A stretch of DNA of 7,959 bases from Saprospiraceae bacterium (GTDB lineage Bacteria; Bacteroidota; Bacteroidia; Chitinophagales; Saprospiraceae). Where the stretch lies: the NCBI GenBank assembly GCA_020850025.1, contig JADZFI010000490.1, forward strand, positions 1-7,959, given 5' to 3'. The notes under the pieces are model-generated. The model worked only from the letters and a program-made list of their open reading frames with translations, was not told the origin of the DNA and ran no database searches. Of this stretch, positions 5,074 to 7,959 are shown piece after piece (within the stretch, counting starts at the first letter, position 1; every line of letters starts with the position of its first letter). A program made the translations under genes and the position numbers.

Positions 5074-7269
5074 TCAACAAGCCAATTCCAGTTGGGAGGT
5101 CAGGAGTTCGTAGTATCGCCCCTGCAGGGATACCAGTTCTTCGTGTGTGCCTTTTTCCACGATACTTCCTTTTTCAATCACCACGATCTGGTCGGCATGG
5201 CGGATGGTACTGAGGCGGTGGGCCACTACAACCATGGTTTTGCCTTTGAAGTATTCGCGGAGGTTGTGCATGATCTGGTTTTGGTTTTGGGTATCCAGGG
5301 CGTTGGTTCCTTCATCCAGAAACAGGTATTCCGGATCCTTGTACACCGCACGGGCAATAAGCAGGCGTTGCTTCTGACCCAGGCTCAGCCCGTTGTATTC
5401 TTTTCCGATGGTGGTGTAGTAACCCATGGGCAGGCTTTCAATGTACTCGTGCAAGTTGGCCACCCGTGCAGCCAGCTTTACCCGCTCGAAATCCACGGTC
5501 TCATCTCCCAGGGCAATGTTCTGGATGAAGGTGTCGGAGAAGATGAACCCATCGGCTGCAACCACCCCGCATTTTTTCCGCCAGGTATGGCTGGAGATGT
5601 TGCGCAGGTCGGTATTGCCTACCAGTGTTTCGCCGGAACTTGGTTCGTGGTATTTCAGCAGCATCTTCAGCAAGGTGGTCTTCCCGCTGCCGCTTGAGCC
5701 AATGATAGCGGTGGTTTTTCCTTCCGGGATAAAGAGTTTGATGTCGCGAAGCACCTTTGTGTTGGTTCGTGGGTACTTGAAGCTGATATTGCGCAAAACC
5801 AGGTTTTTCTCCTCCGGCAAATGGTGGATCTTTTGATGCGCCTGAGGCTCTTCGTCCGGCATCTGGTGTACTTCGTTGAGCCTTTCCATGCTGAGCCTTG
5901 CATCCTGCCATTGCTGCATGTAGTTGACCAATTGCTCAATGGGGGAATTTGTTTGCCCCAGCATTTGCTGTATGGCCAGCATTGCGCCTATCGAGAGATG
6001 CCCGTCGAGTACGGCTTTGGCCGACAGGAAGGTGATGAGGATGTTTTTGCTTTCATTGATGATCAGGCCGCCGATTTGCTGGGTTTGTGAAAGGCTCAGG
6101 CTTTTCATTTGCTGACGGAACAATTTGGCGCGCAGCAGTTCCCAGTCCCAGCGCCTGGGCATTTCGGCATTGGCCAGTTTGATGTCCGGCATACCCTGCA
6201 TGATTTGCACCAGTTTGTCGCGTTCTTCGGCGGCCATTTCGAAGCGCTTGGCATCCAGGTCGCGGCGTTTGCGCATGAACAGGCTGATCCAACCGATGTA
6301 CAACAGCGTCGAACCCAGGAAAATGCTGAAGATCACACCGTTGTAGATGGCAAAAATGGCGGTGTAAATAATGATGTTGACCAGCGAAAACAGAATATTG
6401 GACAACTGTGTGGACAGGAACACCTCCACGCGTTTTTGGTCCTCCACCCGTTGCATCACATCGCCGAGCGATTTCTCGTTGAAAAAGGCCATGGGGAGTC
6501 GCATCACCTTGGCGATGAAATCGGTGAGCAGGGAGATGCCCACCCGGGTGCTCACATGCAACAACAGCCATCCCCGGATCGCTTCGAGCGAGTTACGGCC
6601 CACCATCAACATCAACTGGGCAAACAGGATCAGGTAAATGAAATCTATGTTGCTGTTGTTGATGCCCACATCTACGATAGACTGGGTGAGGAACGGGGGC
6701 AGTAGCTTCAGGATGGTGCCCACCAGGATGGCAATACCCAACTGCCGGATCAGTTTGGGGTGCTTTCGGATGTATCCGTAAAGCCAGGAGTAGCTACCCG
6801 TTTGCTTTTCCTCCTCCTCGCCAGGTTCGTTGTAAAACTCCGGCGTGGCCTCCAGCAAAAGAACAGTGCCGTCCAACTGACCGTTGGGCAGCCAGTTTTT
6901 GCAGAACTCGCCGGTGGAAACCGTCACGGTGTCTTTGTCCAGCCCAATGGCGATCTGATTCTGGACAACGGCAGTGACCACGACAAAGCCGTGACCGTTC
7001 CATTTGATGATACAGGGGAATGGCGCGTTTCTGGACATTGTGAAGTAGTCCATCTGTACGCAGCGCGCTCTGAACCCAAACTGCTCGGCAGTTTCGGCAA
7101 TGGAGCGGAGGGTAGTTGGCTCATCGCCCGATTTGTTTTTCTGGCGCAGCGCTTGCAGGGAGATGCTTTTCCCGTGGTGACGGGCTACGCTTCTAAGACA
7201 TTTAAGGGCAGATTCCTGGTCGAGTTGGGGTGTATGGAGGTGGCTTGAGACAATAGGATGATGGCCCAC
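5074..7269 (-). CDS. Peptidase-domain-type ABC exporter with inactive-looking C39 domain
   Basis: A 731-residue half-transporter that would export a peptide or protein across the inner membrane. An N-terminal C39-like domain (about 12-140) keeps Gln15, CLRSVARHHGK (24-34), His93 in WNGHGFVVV and Asp111. The catalytic Cys expected before the CLR block is Ser20 (codon 7212-7210, TCT). The membrane domain (about 165-455) has segments near 173-200, 208-238, 292-309, 311-331 and 405-440. The nucleotide-binding domain (about 488-731) has Tyr499, Walker A GSSGSGKT (524-531), Walker B YLFLDE (648-653), ALD (657-659) and switch His684. Its Q-loop reads VVAADG, with Ala572 for the usual Gln, and its signature is LSLGQ (628-632) rather than LSGGQ. 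The start is GTG at 7269; an in-frame stop lies at 7288-7290 and no ATG fits in between. HlyD follows downstream. ATP hydrolysis and leader cleavage may be weakened or lost. Confidence 0.9.
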   Translation of the reverse strand: MGHHPIVSSHLHTPQLDQESALKCLRSVARHHGKSISLQALRQKNKSGDEPTTLRSIAETAEQFGFRARCVQMDYFTMSRNAPFPCIIKWNGHGFVVVTAVVQNQIAIGLDKDTVTVSTGEFCKNWLPNGQLDGTVLLLEATPEFYNEPGEEEEKQTGSYSWLYGYIRKHPKLIRQLGIAILVGTILKLLPPFLTQSIVDVGINNSNIDFIYLILFAQLMLMVGRNSLEAIRGWLLLHVSTRVGISLLTDFIAKVMRLPMAFFNEKSLGDVMQRVEDQKRVEVFLSTQLSNILFSLVNIIIYTAIFAIYNGVIFSIFLGSTLLYIGWISLFMRKRRDLDAKRFEMAAEERDKLVQIMQGMPDIKLANAEMPRRWDWELLRAKLFRQQMKSLSLSQTQQIGGLIINESKNILITFLSAKAVLDGHLSIGAMLAIQQMLGQTNSPIEQLVNYMQQWQDARLSMERLNEVHQMPDEEPQAHQKIHHLPEEKNLVLRNISFKYPRTNTKVLRDIKLFIPEGKTTAIIGSSGSGKTTLLKMLLKYHEPSSGETLVGNTDLRNISSHTWRKKCGVVAADGFIFSDTFIQNIALGDETVDFERVKLAARVANLHEYIESLPMGYYTTIGKEYNGLSLGQKQRLLIARAVYKDPEYLFLDEGTNALDTQNQNQIMHNLREYFKGKTMVVVAHRLSTIRHADQIVVIEKGSIVEKGTHEELVSLQGRYYELLTSQLELAC

Positions 7270-7442
7270 GATTAGGAACAGGATTGGTTAACGGAAGACT
7301 GGAATTGCTGTCAGAGTATCAAACTCTTTAAGCAAAGGTGCCGTCAGTGCCTCCTTCCGGGAAAGCGCAGAATTACGTATAAGCAAATTCAGGGGTTTTT
7401 ACGGGGGAGAGATGTTGGGGGCGACGAACCGCGTTATGGACC

Positions 7443-7959
7443 CTAATTCAAAGCCACCCCAACAATGAACCCTACCCAGGGTTGGTTTTGGTACACCCAT
7501 ATTGACCGGTCGGGGCTGAGCAGGTAATCCAGCCCGGCTGCCAGTCCGAAGCTGGCAATATTGGTTTCGATAAAGCCGGCAATTCCGGTTTGGATCGTCA
7601 TACCGGTGTATTCATCGGCCTTTTGGTTTTGGGTGCTGAGAGGACTCACCGAGGTGGCTGAAGGGCCGGCAAATACCCCAAAGTCGTAACCCCTGCTTAT
7701 GATGGATCGTTGACGGCGCCCCAGAGGATCTATTCGGTTGCGCATCCGGTAGCGGTCGTGTCGCCAGCCTGCATACATCGCCACGTTAAAATCGGTGGTC
7801 AGCTGTCCGGGAATGCCAAACACCGAGGGCCGGTATTTTAAGGGCACAGCGGTGATGTCTATATCCAGGCTGTTTTTTGTAAAAAGTACAGCGCCATGGT
7901 GCAGGCTGTCGGGAAAAATGCTCCTGAATGCCGGTTTCTCAGGTTGTCCGTTTCGGACT
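7443..7959 (-). CDS. Unrecognised protein, C-terminal part (5' end outside the window)
   Basis: The frame is open from the right edge to a TAG at 7445-7443, giving at least 171 residues without their start. A GTG at 7847 is in frame, but 37 further codons upstream are open and read as ordinary protein (for example FPDSLHHGAVLFTKNSLDID), so the gene very probably begins beyond the window. The sequence alternates short hydrophobic and polar stretches, with many Tyr, Gly and Arg residues, and ends in GFIVGVALN. That is compatible with a beta-rich envelope or outer-membrane protein, but no family was recognised and there is no visible signal peptide because the N-terminus is missing. It runs in the same direction as the exporter, 173 bp upstream, and could belong to the same transcript; that gap holds no ATG on the minus strand, no small gene and no clear hairpin. 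Confidence 0.6.
   Translation of the reverse strand, partial: VRNGQPEKPAFRSIFPDSLHHGAVLFTKNSLDIDITAVPLKYRPSVFGIPGQLTTDFNVAMYAGWRHDRYRMRNRIDPLGRRQRSIISRGYDFGVFAGPSATSVSPLSTQNQKADEYTGMTIQTGIAGFIETNIASFGLAAGLDYLLSPDRSIWVYQNQPWVGFIVGVALN

Noticed and set aside
5092..5697. Long open frames on the + strand opposite the exporter (also 6109-6705 and 6760-7248)
   Set aside because: They are antisense shadows of a clear ABC transporter gene, low in recognisable domains and rich in residues expected from reverse-strand reading.
7333..7340. CACCTTTG on the minus strand, 63 bp before the exporter GTG, as a promoter like CAnnTTTG
   Set aside because: The match is short, there is no -33 element, no ACCATTCATG operator and no CCTGCA context, so chance is as likely.

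Overview
The window looks like a chromosomal segment of a Bacteroidota bacterium of moderate GC. The evidence is the LytS-type kinase with a Bacteroidota-style LytTR regulator, no purine-rich ribosome binding sites, A-rich leaders, TAnnTTTG-like promoter elements, and an exporter ABC/HlyD pair of the type common in that phylum. A member of Saprospiria would fit, but that is only a guess.

Left half (1-3628, + strand): a signalling cluster. A small four-helix membrane protein (DUF4345-like, 108-530) is followed by two paralogous LytS-type membrane histidine kinases (557-1567 and 1627-2694) and a LytTR response regulator (2831-3628). The second kinase has a recognisable ATP-binding N-box. The first keeps the phospho-acceptor His motif but has lost the N-box and the G-box, so it looks like a pseudokinase partner. 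Two copies of one regulatory module stand out, one before the membrane protein gene and one before the regulator gene. Each has a direct repeat ACCATTCATG with 21 bp between repeat starts, and exactly 39 bp after the second repeat starts, the near-identical element CCTGCAnnTTTGTG. This geometry is what a LytTR dimer operator plus promoter would look like, and suggests the regulator controls both its own gene and the membrane protein/kinase transcript.

Right half (3635-7959, - strand): an export cluster that converges on the regulator gene with only 6 bp between the stop codons. Transcribed leftward, a peptidase-domain-type ABC exporter (5074-7269) precedes an HlyD-family adaptor (3635-4900). 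The exporter has the layout of a bacteriocin-processing transporter, but its catalytic Cys is Ser, its Q-loop Gln is Ala, and its signature is LSLGQ. No precursor peptide or outer-membrane channel is visible. Upstream, and running off the right edge, is the C-terminal part of an unrecognised, possibly beta-rich protein (7443-7959).

Short tandem repeats with periods of 7, 8 and 9 bp lie in three leaders: before kinase 2, before the response regulator, and between exporter and adaptor. In each case the open frame runs through the repeats, so the longest ORF overstates the 5' end of the gene. No RNA genes, CRISPR arrays or insertion sequences were seen.
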